A stretch of 64,000 nucleotides of DNA from Roseateles noduli (lineage in GTDB: Bacteria > Pseudomonadota > Gammaproteobacteria > Burkholderiales > Burkholderiaceae_C). Every line of letters starts with the position of its first letter. Position 1 is the first letter of the stretch. The DNA lies in NCBI GenBank assembly GCA_002205125.1, contig NIOE01000002.1:310001-374000 (forward strand). The letters run 5' to 3'. The notes under the pieces were generated by a model. The model made no database searches and was not told where the DNA came from. It was given only the letters and a program-made list of their open reading frames with translations. The position numbers and the translations under genes are program-made. Shown here one piece after another: positions 36,084 to 44,981 of the stretch.

Positions 36084-38936
36084 ATGATGCAGCAATACAG
36101 CTCGAACTCCTACCTGTTCGGGGGCAATGCTCCCTACGTCGAGGAGATGTACGAGCAGTACCTCGACAACCCGGGCGCCGTGCCCGACAACTGGCGCGCC
36201 TACTTCGACGCGCTGCAGCACGTCCCCGCGGTGGACGGCAGCGACAAGCGGGATGTGCCTCACGCCCCCGTCGTCGAGTCCTTCGCGCAACGCGCCAAGG
36301 CCAACGCGCTCAACAACAAGGTGTCCTCCGCCGAGCTCGAAGTGGCCGGCAAGCAGGTGCACGTCCAGTCGCTGATCGCCGCGTACCGCACGCTGGGCTC
36401 GCGCTGGGCCGACCTGGACCCGTTGAAGCGCACCGAGCGCGCCAAGATCGCGGAACTGGAACCCTCGTCCTACGGCCTCACCGAAGCCGACATGGACCGC
36501 ACCTTCAGCGCGACCAACACCTATTTCACCAAGGCCGAGCGCATGACCCTGCGCGAGATCGTGCAGGCCTTGCGTGACACCTACTGCGGCTCCGTCGGCG
36601 CCGAGTTCATGCATGTCACCGAGCCGACCGAGAAGCGCTGGTGGCAGGAGCGCCTGGAGGCGATCCGCAGCAAGCCGACCTACACGGCCGAGAAGAAGCA
36701 GCAGATCCTGGAGCGCCTGACGGCCGCCGAAGGCCTGGAGCGCTACCTGCACACGAAGTACGTCGGCCAGAAGCGTTTCTCGCTGGAAGGCGGCGAGAGC
36801 TTCATCGTCTCGATGGACGAGCTGGTGAAGTGCGCCGGCGTGCGCGGCGTGCAGGAGATCGTGATCGGCATGGCCCACCGCGGCCGCCTGAACGTGCTGG
36901 TGAACACCCTGGGCAAGATGCCCAAGGACCTGTTCGCCGAGTTCGACCACACCGCCCCTGAAGACCTGCCGTCCGGCGACGTGAAGTACCACCAGGGCTT
37001 CTCCAGCGACGTGACCACCCCCGGCGGCCCCGTCCACCTGAGCCTGGCCTTCAACCCGTCGCACCTGGAGATCGTGAACCCGGTCGTCGAGGGCTCGGTC
37101 AAGGCGCGCATGGACCGCCGTGGCGACAAGACCGGCGAGCAGGTGCTGCCCGTGCTGGTGCACGGCGATGCGGCCTTCGCCGGCCAGGGCGTCGTGATGG
37201 AGACGCTGGCGCTGGCGCAGACCCGCGGCTACTACACCGGCGGCACCGTCCACATCGTCATCAACAACCAGATCGGCTTCACCACCAGCGACCCGCGCGA
37301 CACGCGCTCGACGCTGTACTGCTCCGACGTCGTCAAGATGATCGAGGCCCCGGTGCTGCACGTGAACGGCGACGATCCGGAAGCGGTCGTGCTGTGCACG
37401 CAGCTGGCGCTGGAGTACCGCCAGCAGTTCAAGAAGGACGTCGTCGTCGACATCGTCTGCTTCCGCAAGCTGGGTCACAACGAGCAGGACACGCCCGCGC
37501 TGACGCAGCCGCTGATGTACAAGACCATCGCCAAGCACCCCGGCACCCGCCGCCTGTACGGCGACAAGCTGGTGGCCCAGGGCGTGCTGGACGCCGAAGG
37601 TCCGGACGGCATGGTCAAGGCCTTCCGCGCTGCGATGGACGAAGGCCGTCACACCGTCGACCCGGTGCTGACCAACTTCAAGAGCAAGTACGCGACCGAC
37701 TGGACCCCGTTCCTCGGCAAGAAGTGGACCGACAGCTGCGACACCGCGCTGCCGGTGGCCGAATGGAAGCGCCTGGCCGAGAAGGTCACGACGCTGCCCG
37801 GCGGCTTCAAGGCCCACACGCTGGTGGAGAAGGTCATCGCCGACCGCGCGGCCATGGGTCGCGGCGACGTCAACGTCGACTGGGGCATGGGCGAGCACAT
37901 GGCCTTCGCCTCGCTGGTGGCCTCGGGTTACCCGATCCGCCTGTCCGGCGAAGACTGCGGCCGCGGCACGTTCACCCACCGCCATGCGGTGCTGCACGAC
38001 CAGAACCGCGAGCGCTTCGACGAAGGCATCTACATCCCGCTGCAGAACGTCGCGGAAGGCCAGGCCCCGTTCGTCGTGATCGACTCGATCCTGTCGGAAG
38101 AGGCGGTGCTGGGCTTCGAATACGGCTACGCCGCCGCCGATCCGCACACGCTGACCATCTGGGAAGCGCAGTTCGGCGACTTCGTGAACGGTGCGCAGGT
38201 CGTCATCGACCAGTTCATCGCCTCGGGCGAAGTGAAGTGGGGCCGCTCCAACGGCCTGACGATGATGCTGCCGCACGGCTATGAAGGCCAGGGCCCCGAG
38301 CACAGCTCGGCCCGCCTGGAGCGCTTCATGCAGCTGGCCGCCGACAACAACATGCAGATCGTCCAGCCGACGACCGCGTCGCAGATCTTCCATCTGCTGC
38401 GTCGCCAGATGCTGCGCATGTTCCGCAAGCCGCTGGTCATCCTGACGCCCAAGTCGCTGCTGCGCGCCAAGGACGCCACCTCGCCGGTCAGCGAATTCAC
38501 CAAGGGTGAGTTCCGCACCGTCATCGGCGAGACGAGCGCCGAGATCGACGCCAGCAAGGTCAAGCGCGTGATCGCCTGCTCCGGCAAGGTGGCCTACGAC
38601 CTGATCAAGGCCCGCGGCGACAAGAAGGACGTCGCGATCATCCGCGTCGAGCAGCTGTACCCGTTCCCGCACAAGGCGTTCGCGGCCGAGCTGAAGAAGT
38701 ACCCCAACCTGGCCGAGATCGTGTGGTGCCAGGACGAGCCGCAGAACCAGGGCGCCTGGTTCTTCGTGCAGCATTACATCCACGAGAACATGGCCGACGG
38801 CCAGAAGCTCGGCTACGCGGGCCGCCCCGCCTCGGCCTCGCCGGCCGTCGGCTACGCCCACCTGCACCAGGAACAGCAGAAGGCGCTGCTGGAACAGGCC
38901 TTCGGCAAGCTGAAGGGTTTCGTGCTGACCAAGTGA
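36084..38936 (+). CDS. odhA: 2-oxoglutarate dehydrogenase E1 component
   Basis: TPP-dependent E1 (SucA/OdhA) of the TCA-cycle 2-oxoglutarate dehydrogenase complex, decarboxylating 2-oxoglutarate and succinylating the E2 lipoyl group. It has 950 residues. The N-terminal docking segment SYLFGGNAPYVEEMYEQYL is present. Substrate histidines are His265 (GMAHRGRLN) and His303 (KYHQGFSSD). The TPP motif is HGDAAFAGQG...INNQIGF. FRKLGHNEQD and PEHSSARLERF follow. GAGGTG lies 8 bases before the ATG. First gene of odhA-odhB-lpd, complete in the usual order. A divergent paralogue lies 8 kb upstream. Confidence 0.98.
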   Translation: MMQQYSSNSYLFGGNAPYVEEMYEQYLDNPGAVPDNWRAYFDALQHVPAVDGSDKRDVPHAPVVESFAQRAKANALNNKVSSAELEVAGKQVHVQSLIAAYRTLGSRWADLDPLKRTERAKIAELEPSSYGLTEADMDRTFSATNTYFTKAERMTLREIVQALRDTYCGSVGAEFMHVTEPTEKRWWQERLEAIRSKPTYTAEKKQQILERLTAAEGLERYLHTKYVGQKRFSLEGGESFIVSMDELVKCAGVRGVQEIVIGMAHRGRLNVLVNTLGKMPKDLFAEFDHTAPEDLPSGDVKYHQGFSSDVTTPGGPVHLSLAFNPSHLEIVNPVVEGSVKARMDRRGDKTGEQVLPVLVHGDAAFAGQGVVMETLALAQTRGYYTGGTVHIVINNQIGFTTSDPRDTRSTLYCSDVVKMIEAPVLHVNGDDPEAVVLCTQLALEYRQQFKKDVVVDIVCFRKLGHNEQDTPALTQPLMYKTIAKHPGTRRLYGDKLVAQGVLDAEGPDGMVKAFRAAMDEGRHTVDPVLTNFKSKYATDWTPFLGKKWTDSCDTALPVAEWKRLAEKVTTLPGGFKAHTLVEKVIADRAAMGRGDVNVDWGMGEHMAFASLVASGYPIRLSGEDCGRGTFTHRHAVLHDQNRERFDEGIYIPLQNVAEGQAPFVVIDSILSEEAVLGFEYGYAAADPHTLTIWEAQFGDFVNGAQVVIDQFIASGEVKWGRSNGLTMMLPHGYEGQGPEHSSARLERFMQLAADNNMQIVQPTTASQIFHLLRRQMLRMFRKPLVILTPKSLLRAKDATSPVSEFTKGEFRTVIGETSAEIDASKVKRVIACSGKVAYDLIKARGDKKDVAIIRVEQLYPFPHKAFAAELKKYPNLAEIVWCQDEPQNQGAWFFVQHYIHENMADGQKLGYAGRPASASPAVGYAHLHQEQQKALLEQAFGKLKGFVLTK

Positions 38937-39005
38937 GTCATTGCGGACGCCGCGCGCCGCAATGACACCGGCGCCGGGGACGGGCACACGCTCCCCGGCG
39001 ACCGG
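38937..39005 (+). other. Two consecutive stem-loops between odhA and odhB
   Basis: First, a perfect 10-bp inverted repeat GTCATTGCGG / CCGCAATGAC (38937-38966) starts at the base after the odhA stop. Second, CGCCGGGGA / TCCCCGGCG (38972-39000) is enclosed by CCGG/CCGG. There are no T-runs, so they look like intercistronic structures rather than terminators. Confidence 0.65.
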
Positions 39006-39051
39006 CAGGCGCAAGGCTCCGGTTTACTGAAAAACCGAGAGAACAAACATC

Positions 39052-40317
39052 ATGGCAATCGTTGAAGTCAAAGTCCCCCAGCTGTCCGAATCGGTCGCCG
39101 AAGCGACCCTGCTCACGTGGAAGAAGAAGCCCGGCGACGCCGTGGCCATCGATGAGATCCTGATCGAGATCGAGACCGACAAGGTCGTGCTCGAAGTGCC
39201 GGCCCCGTCCGCCGGCGTGCTGGCCGAGCTGGTCGTCGGCGACGGCGGTACCGTCACGTCGGACCAGGTCATCGCCAAGATCGACTCTGAAGGCAAGGCC
39301 GGCGCCGCCGCGCCCGCCGCTGCTGCCCCGGCTCCCGCCGCCGCTGCTCCCGCCCCGGCCGCCGCTGCCGCCTCGTCGGACAGCAAGGCCGGCGTCGCGA
39401 TGCCCGCCGCCGCGAAGATCATGGCCGACAACAACCTGGCCGCCGGCTCCGTCCCGGGCACCGGCAAGGACGGCCGCGTGACCAAGGGTGACGTGCTGGG
39501 CGCGATCGAAGGCGGCGCCAAGCCGGCCGCGATCCCCGCGCCGGTGCAAGCCCCGGCCGCTCCGGCCAAGGCCCCGCTGCAGGCTGTCGCCGCGCCGGTG
39601 TCCGCCAACCTGGGCGACCGCCCGGAACAGCGCGTGCCGATGAGCCGCCTGCGCGCCCGCATCGCCGAGCGCCTGCTGCAATCGCAGTCGACCAACGCCA
39701 TCCTGACCACGTTCAACGAAGTGAACATGGCCCCGGTGATGGAGCTGCGCAAGAAGTTCCAGGACAGCTTCACCAAGGAACACGGCACGAAGCTGGGCTT
39801 CATGAGCTTCTTCGTGAAGGCCGCCGTCCACGCGCTGAAGAAGTACCCGGTGCTGAACGCCTCGGTCGACGGCAACGACATCGTCTACCACGGCTACTTC
39901 GACATCGGCATCGCCGTCGGCTCGCCGCGCGGCCTGGTCGTGCCCATCCTGCGCAATGCGGACCAGATGAGCTTCGCCGACATCGAGAAGAAGATCGCCG
40001 AGTTCGGCAAGAAGGCCCAGGAAGGCAAGCTCGGCATCGAAGAGATGACCGGCGGCACCTTCTCGATCTCCAACGGCGGCACCTTCGGCTCGATGCTGTC
40101 GACCCCGATCATCAACCCGCCGCAGTCGGCCATCCTGGGCGTGCACGCGACCAAGGACCGCGCCGTCGTCGAGAACGGCCAGATCGTGATCCGTCCGATC
40201 AACTACCTGGCGATGTCCTACGACCACCGCATCATCGACGGCCGCGAAGCCGTGCTGGGCCTGGTCGCCATGAAGGACGCGCTGGAAGATCCGGCCCGTC
40301 TGCTCTTCGACATCTAA
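39052..40317 (+). CDS. sucB: 2-oxoglutarate dehydrogenase E2, dihydrolipoyllysine succinyltransferase
   Basis: Core E2 of the complex, 421 residues. A single lipoyl domain with Lys44 in ETDKVVLEV is followed by an Ala/Pro linker (about 85-110), an E3-binding domain ([21 protein letters not shown]...TKGDVL), another Ala/Pro linker, and the catalytic acyltransferase domain, with His392 and Asp396 in the YDHRIIDGR active-site motif. It accepts succinyl groups from odhA and transfers them to CoA. 18 bases separate it from lpd. Confidence 0.97.
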   Translation: MAIVEVKVPQLSESVAEATLLTWKKKPGDAVAIDEILIEIETDKVVLEVPAPSAGVLAELVVGDGGTVTSDQVIAKIDSEGKAGAAAPAAAAPAPAAAAPAPAAAAASSDSKAGVAMPAAAKIMADNNLAAGSVPGTGKDGRVTKGDVLGAIEGGAKPAAIPAPVQAPAAPAKAPLQAVAAPVSANLGDRPEQRVPMSRLRARIAERLLQSQSTNAILTTFNEVNMAPVMELRKKFQDSFTKEHGTKLGFMSFFVKAAVHALKKYPVLNASVDGNDIVYHGYFDIGIAVGSPRGLVVPILRNADQMSFADIEKKIAEFGKKAQEGKLGIEEMTGGTFSISNGGTFGSMLSTPIINPPQSAILGVHATKDRAVVENGQIVIRPINYLAMSYDHRIIDGREAVLGLVAMKDALEDPARLLFDI

Positions 40318-40335
40318 GCCAAGGACGATCACGAC

Positions 40336-41763
40336 ATGAGCAAGCAATTCGACGTCGTCGTCATCGGCGGCGGCCCCGGCGGCTACATCGCGGCGATCCG
40401 CGCGGCGCAGCTGGGCTTCAACACGGCCTGCATCGACGAGTGGAAGAACGACAAGGGCGGTCCCGCCCTCGGCGGCACCTGCACCAACGTCGGCTGCATC
40501 CCGTCCAAGGCCCTGCTGCAGTCCAGCGAGCACTTCGAGCACGCCGGCCACGGCTTCGCCGACCACGGCATCTCGATGAACGACCTGAAGATCGACATCG
40601 CCAAGATGGTCGGTCGCAAGGACGCCGTCGTGAAGCAGAACAACGACGGCGTGCAGTACCTGTTCAAGAAGAACAAGGTCACCTTCTTCCACGGCCGCGG
40701 CTCGTTCGTGGCGGCGAAGGACGGCGCGTATGAGCTGAAGGTCGCCGGCGCGGCTGAAGAGACCATCACGGCCAAGCACGTGATCGTCGCCACCGGTTCC
40801 AACGCCCGCCAGCTGCCGGGTGCCCCGTTCGACGAAACCAACATCCTGTCCAACGACGGCGCGCTGCGCATCCCGGCCGTGCCGAAGAAGCTGGGCGTGA
40901 TCGGCTCCGGCGTCATCGGCCTGGAAATGGGCTCGGTGTGGCGCCGCCTGGGTTCGGAAGTGACGATCCTGGAAGCGCTGCCCGCCTTCCTGGGCGCCGC
41001 CGACGAGTCCGTCGCCAAGGAGGCCGCCAAGGTCTTCAAGAAGCAGGGCCTGAACATCGAGCTGGGCGTGAAGATCACGTCCGTCGAGAACGGCAAGGAC
41101 GGCGTGGCGGTGAAGTACACCGACGCCAAGGGCGGCGAGCAGACGCTGGCGGTGGACAAGCTGATCGTCTCGATCGGCCGGACCGCCAACACCATCGGCC
41201 TGAACCCCGAAGCCGTCGGCCTGAAGCTCGATGAGCGCGGTGCTGTCATCGTCGACGACGAGTGCAAGACCAACCTCCCGGGCGTCTGGGCGATCGGCGA
41301 CGTCGTGCGCGGCCCGATGCTGGCGCACAAGGCCGAGGAAGAAGGCGTTGCCGTCGCTGAGCGCATCGCCGGCCAGCACGGTCACGTCAACTTCAACACC
41401 ATCCCGTGGGTGATCTACACCAGCCCCGAGATCGCGTGGGTCGGCAAGACCGAGCAGCAGCTGAAGGCGGACGGCGTGGCCTACAAGGCGGGCCAGTTCC
41501 CGTTCCTGGCCAACGGCCGCGCCCGCGCGCTGGGCGACACGACCGGCTTCGTCAAGTTCCTGGCCGACGCCAAGACCGACGAGATCCTGGGCGTGCACAT
41601 CATCGGCCCGATGGCCTCGGAACTGATCGCCGAGTCCGTGGTCGCGATGGAGTTCAAGGCCTCGGCCGAGGACATCGCCCGCATCTGCCACGCGCACCCG
41701 TCGCTGAGCGAAGCGACCAAGGAAGCGGCCCTGGCCATCGACAAGCGCACGCTGAACTTCTGA
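40336..41763 (+). CDS. lpdA: Dihydrolipoamide dehydrogenase (E3)
   Basis: FAD/NAD enzyme that reoxidises the E2 lipoyl group. It has 475 residues. An N-terminal FAD motif ([20 protein letters not shown]), the redox disulfide Cys49-Cys54 ([13 protein letters not shown]), the NAD-binding [16 protein letters not shown], and the dimer-interface active-site segment [15 protein letters not shown] are all present. Third gene of the operon, closed by a strong terminator. Confidence 0.97.
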   Translation: MSKQFDVVVIGGGPGGYIAAIRAAQLGFNTACIDEWKNDKGGPALGGTCTNVGCIPSKALLQSSEHFEHAGHGFADHGISMNDLKIDIAKMVGRKDAVVKQNNDGVQYLFKKNKVTFFHGRGSFVAAKDGAYELKVAGAAEETITAKHVIVATGSNARQLPGAPFDETNILSNDGALRIPAVPKKLGVIGSGVIGLEMGSVWRRLGSEVTILEALPAFLGAADESVAKEAAKVFKKQGLNIELGVKITSVENGKDGVAVKYTDAKGGEQTLAVDKLIVSIGRTANTIGLNPEAVGLKLDERGAVIVDDECKTNLPGVWAIGDVVRGPMLAHKAEEEGVAVAERIAGQHGHVNFNTIPWVIYTSPEIAWVGKTEQQLKADGVAYKAGQFPFLANGRARALGDTTGFVKFLADAKTDEILGVHIIGPMASELIAESVVAMEFKASAEDIARICHAHPSLSEATKEAALAIDKRTLNF

Positions 41764-41795
41764 GCTCCGGCTCGAAGCGCATCGGATGCGTGAAC

Positions 41796-41826
41796 AAGGG
41801 GCGGCGACGAGTCGCCCCTTTTTTCT
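41796..41826 (+). terminator. Rho-independent terminator of the odhAB-lpd operon
   Basis: AAGGGGCG ... CGCCCCTT with a 9-base centre, followed by TTTTTTC. About 33 bases after the lpd stop. Confidence 0.88.
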
Positions 41827-41876
41827 TGTCCTTTCCCGATCCCGTGTTGAGATGAACGCCGCCGCCTGACCATCGT

Positions 41877-42977
41877 ATGACCACCGTCACCGAGCTCTAT
41901 CACCAGACCCTCGCCGAGCGCGGCTACACCGCCGACGCGGCGCAGCTGCGCGCGGTCGCCTCGCTGCAGCGCTGCCAGGACGAATGGGCCGACTACAAGG
42001 CGCGGCGCTCCAACGCGGTGACCAAGTTCCTGGTGCGGCCGCCGCTGCCGCGCGGCGTGTACATGTTCGGCGGCGTGGGGCGCGGCAAGAGCTTCCTGAT
42101 GGACTGCTTCTTCCAGGCGGTCCCGCTGACGCGCAAGACCCGGCTCCACTTCCACGAGTTCATGCGCGAGGTGCACCGCGAGCTGCAGGAGCTCAAGGGC
42201 ATCCAGGATCCGCTGGACGAGCTCGGCAAGCGCATCGCGCGGCGCTTCCGGCTGATCTGCTTCGACGAGTTCCACGTCGCCGACGTCACCGACGCGATGA
42301 TCCTGTACCGGCTGCTCGACGCGCTGTTCAAGAACCGCGTGTCCATCGTGACGACGTCCAACTTCCATCCCGACGGGCTCTACCCGAACGGGCTGCACCG
42401 CGACCGTATCCTGCCCGCGATCGAACTGCTGAAACAGAACCTGGAAGTCATCAACGTCGACAACGGCACCGACTACCGGCAGCGCTCGCTGGAGCACGTC
42501 GAGCTGTATCACACGCCGCTGAACGCGGAGACGGAAACGGCGCTGACGACGGCGTTCGAATCGCTCGCCGAGGCGCGCGACGAGGATCCGGTGCTGCACA
42601 TCGAGCACCGCGAGATCCGCTCCCGCCGCCGCGCTGGCGGCGTGGTGTGGTTCGATTTCGCGGAACTCTGCGGCGGACCGCGCTCGCAGAACGACTACCT
42701 CGAACTGGCGACGCAGTTCCACACCATCATCCTGTCCAACGTGCCGGCGATGCCGCCGCGGCTGGCCAGCGAGGCGCGCCGCTTCACGCTGCTCGTGGAC
42801 GTGCTGTACGACCGGCGCGTGAAGCTGATCATTTCGGCGGCCGTGCCGGCGGAGCAGCTGTACACCGAGGGCCCGCTGGCGCACGAGTTCCCGCGCACGG
42901 TGTCGCGGCTGCAGGAGATGCAGTCCAAGGAATACCTCGAACTGGAGCGTCGCGACGTCGACACGCGGCTGACCTGA
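41877..42977 (+). CDS. zapE: Cell division protein ZapE (AFG1-like ATPase)
   Basis: P-loop ATPase that associates with FtsZ rings in gammaproteobacteria; the mitochondrial homologue is Afg1/LACE1. It has 366 residues. Walker A is GGVGRGKSF (65-73) and Walker B is RLICFDEFHVADV, followed by the arginine-containing sensor region and DVLYDRRVKLIISA near the end. Position directly after the odh operon is common in Burkholderiales, but the terminator at 41796 shows separate transcription. Confidence 0.94.
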   Translation: MTTVTELYHQTLAERGYTADAAQLRAVASLQRCQDEWADYKARRSNAVTKFLVRPPLPRGVYMFGGVGRGKSFLMDCFFQAVPLTRKTRLHFHEFMREVHRELQELKGIQDPLDELGKRIARRFRLICFDEFHVADVTDAMILYRLLDALFKNRVSIVTTSNFHPDGLYPNGLHRDRILPAIELLKQNLEVINVDNGTDYRQRSLEHVELYHTPLNAETETALTTAFESLAEARDEDPVLHIEHREIRSRRRAGGVVWFDFAELCGGPRSQNDYLELATQFHTIILSNVPAMPPRLASEARRFTLLVDVLYDRRVKLIISAAVPAEQLYTEGPLAHEFPRTVSRLQEMQSKEYLELERRDVDTRLT

Positions 42978-43084
42978 GGGCAGCCCCCGCCATCGGGTGG
43001 GGCGTTGCCGCGGTCGCACCCTCCGATTGGGGTGTAGGGAAGTCACGGGCCGGCGTGTCACCGGAACGGGTGTCGCCGGATGCG

Positions 43085-43765
43085 ATGATCACGTCCATGA
43101 CTTTCCGCTCCGTCCTTGTTCTCCTGCCGATGGCGCTGTCGGGCGCAGCCGTCTCGACGGCCGTCTGCGCAGCGGAGATGACCCGCGCCGAGATCGGCGC
43201 CGCCCGCGCTCGCATCGAGCAGACCTACCAGGCCAAGGTACGCGAGTGCAACCAGCGTTTCGTCGTGACCGGCTGCCTGGAGGACGCTCGCGACGAGCGC
43301 ATCCGCCAGTTGCGTCCGCTGGACCATGCGGAACATCAGGTGAACTCCGAGGAGCGCCTGCGGCGCAGCGCTGCCGCCCGCGAGCGCGTGGAGAAGAACG
43401 AGCGCGAGGCCGCGCAGGACGAAGCCCGGCGCAAGACTGAATCCGTGCGCGAGGCGGCCCAGCCGGCGTCGACGCCCACGCTGCCCGCTGCCCGCACCCC
43501 GCGAGCCAATCCTGAGCTGCATCAGCGCCGTGAAGCGAAGCAGGATGCCGAGGCGAAGGCCGACGCAGCCCAGCGCCGCGAAGCGGCCGCCGAGCGCCAG
43601 CGCAAGGCGCTGGACCGTCAGAGAAAGGCCGGCGAGCAGCAGGCGCGTTCGGCGCAGAAGGCCGCCTCCGCGGCGTCTGCGCCGGTTGGCAAGAACACCA
43701 AGCCGCCCGCGGCGCATCTGCCGACGCCGTCTGCCTCCGACATCCGCGCGCTGCCCAAGCCCTGA
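43085..43765 (+). CDS. Exported helical/coiled-coil protein of unknown function
   Basis: 226 residues, family not recognised. A signal peptide is likely (MTFRSVLVLLPMALSGAAVSTAVCA-AE), after which the protein is rich in Ala, Arg, Glu and Gln. Long charged-helix stretches (ERVEKNEREAAQDEARRK; REAKQDAEAKADAAQRREAA) suggest coiled coil, and an Ala/Pro-rich tail follows. Two cysteines near the N-terminus (VRECNQRFVVTGCLEDAR) could form a disulfide. The start is ATG 43085 or, equally well, ATG 43097, which begins the signal directly. It sits between zapE and a terminator, about 107 bases after zapE. Confidence 0.72.
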   Translation: MITSMTFRSVLVLLPMALSGAAVSTAVCAAEMTRAEIGAARARIEQTYQAKVRECNQRFVVTGCLEDARDERIRQLRPLDHAEHQVNSEERLRRSAAARERVEKNEREAAQDEARRKTESVREAAQPASTPTLPAARTPRANPELHQRREAKQDAEAKADAAQRREAAAERQRKALDRQRKAGEQQARSAQKAASAASAPVGKNTKPPAAHLPTPSASDIRALPKP

Positions 43766-43785
43766 GGCGCCGACGCCCCATGCAA

Positions 43786-43812
43786 AACGCCGGTCCCTGG
43801 ACCGGCGTTCTT
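43786..43812. terminator. Terminator between convergent genes
   Basis: AACGCCGGTC / GACCGGCGTT with a 4-base top (CCTG), followed on the plus strand by CTTTGTT. It also faces the minus-strand phosphatase gene. Confidence 0.8.
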
Positions 43813-43864
43813 TGTTGGGGGAGGGCGCTTGTCCGCCCTTGATGCGTGTGGCTCGTGAGCCGTC

Positions 43865-44632
43865 TTATTCGAGCGGATCCAGCCGAACGATGGCCAGCGA
43901 CAGGTTGTCGCCGGTGCCCTTGGCGCGCTGGCGTGCCTTGTTCACCAGCAGCTCGGCGCCGTCGCGCGGCGGCAGGCTGTGCATCACCGTGCCCAGCTCG
44001 GCCGGGGAGAAGTAGTGCCACAGGCCGTCGCTGCAGCACATCAGCGTGTCGCCGTTCTCGAGGTGGTCGATGTAGGACTCGACCGGTGTCGGCTCCTGCA
44101 CCGTGCCCAGGCAGGCGGTCAGCAGGTTGGACTGCGGATGGACCAGGGCCTCGTCCTCGGTGATCTGGCCCTCGTCGACCAGGCGCTGCACGTAGGACTG
44201 GTCCAGCGAGCGCGTCACCATGTTGGGACCGCGGAAGTGGTAGATCCGCGAATCGCCGGTGTGGATCCAGAAGCAGCGCCGGTCGGCCGTCAGCAGGTAG
44301 GCCGCCAGCGTGCTGTGGGGCTCCTCCTCGGCCGAGATCGCCGTCAGGCGGATCATCAGGTGGGCTTCGGAGACGATCTGGCGCAGCAGCTCGGACTCGT
44401 CCTCCTCGCCGGGGACGAAACGCTCGAACAGCTGCTGCGCGGTGAGGATGACCTGGTCGGCGGCCTTGCGGCCCCCGCTCTTGCCGCCCATGCCGTCGGC
44501 GACGATGCCGAGCACGCAGCCGCTCTGTCTGGGATGCGCGATGACCTGGACCTGATCCTGCTGGTACAGACGATCGCCGCGATGGATGCCGGTGGCGGCG
44601 CTGAGGCGATAGCCTGGGATGTTGCGACTCAT
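43865..44632 (-). CDS. PP2C-family serine/threonine phosphatase
   Basis: Metal-dependent protein phosphatase of 255 residues. Motifs are in order: QQDQ (24-27), the metal-binding ADGMGG (45-50), HTGDSRIYHFR, CCSDGLWHYF and GTGDNLSLAIVRL. Asp26, Asp46 and the Asp residues of SDG and GDN would bind the two metals. It begins without a signal, so it is cytoplasmic. No partner kinase or FHA gene is beside it; bacterial PP2C enzymes often reverse Hanks-type kinase signalling. Divergent from the YdcH-like gene. Confidence 0.93.
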   Translation of the reverse strand: MSRNIPGYRLSAATGIHRGDRLYQQDQVQVIAHPRQSGCVLGIVADGMGGKSGGRKAADQVILTAQQLFERFVPGEEDESELLRQIVSEAHLMIRLTAISAEEEPHSTLAAYLLTADRRCFWIHTGDSRIYHFRGPNMVTRSLDQSYVQRLVDEGQITEDEALVHPQSNLLTACLGTVQEPTPVESYIDHLENGDTLMCCSDGLWHYFSPAELGTVMHSLPPRDGAELLVNKARQRAKGTGDNLSLAIVRLDPLE

Positions 44633-44640
44633 CCCAAAAC

Positions 44641-44646
44641 TATAAT
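44641..44646 (+). promoter_or_regulatory. Consensus -10 element upstream of the YdcH-like/helicase pair
   Basis: A perfect TATAAT, 39 bases before the ATG at 44685. No -35 is seen at 16-18 bases; TTGCGA lies only 13 bases upstream. Probable start of the two-gene unit. Confidence 0.4.
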
Positions 44647-44684
44647 CGTCCCGCTCGACTTCCCGGTCGGGTGGTTCCCCGTTT

Positions 44685-44981
44685 ATGGATGAACAACTTC
44701 ACTCTCCCGCGCGCCGTCTGATTGAACTTCGCATCGCCCATGCGGAGCTGGACGGCCGCATCGACGCGTTGATGGGCGCCTTGCACGTGGGGGCGGATGT
44801 CCGCCCCGACCCGGCAGTCTCGACGATCGCCGCCATCACGGCGGCGACGACGACCGACGGCGACCGGACCGCGCCACTCGTCGACGAACTGACGCTTCGT
44901 CGGCTGAAGAAGCAACGCCTGGCCCTGCGCGACGAGATCGCGCGGCTGGAACGCGCCAGCGATCCCGATGAGCCCGCCTGA
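44685..44981 (+). CDS. YdcH-like (DUF465) small protein
   Basis: 98 residues. Two helical segments flank a Thr/Ala-rich linker: RLIELRIAHAELDGRIDAL and LRRLKKQRLALRDEIARLE. The second matches the DUF465 signature (LKKxKLxLKDEI), usually seen in 60-80-residue proteins. No biochemical role is established. Its end overlaps the helicase start by 14 bases, so translation is probably coupled. Confidence 0.8.
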   Translation: MDEQLHSPARRLIELRIAHAELDGRIDALMGALHVGADVRPDPAVSTIAAITAATTTDGDRTAPLVDELTLRRLKKQRLALRDEIARLERASDPDEPA

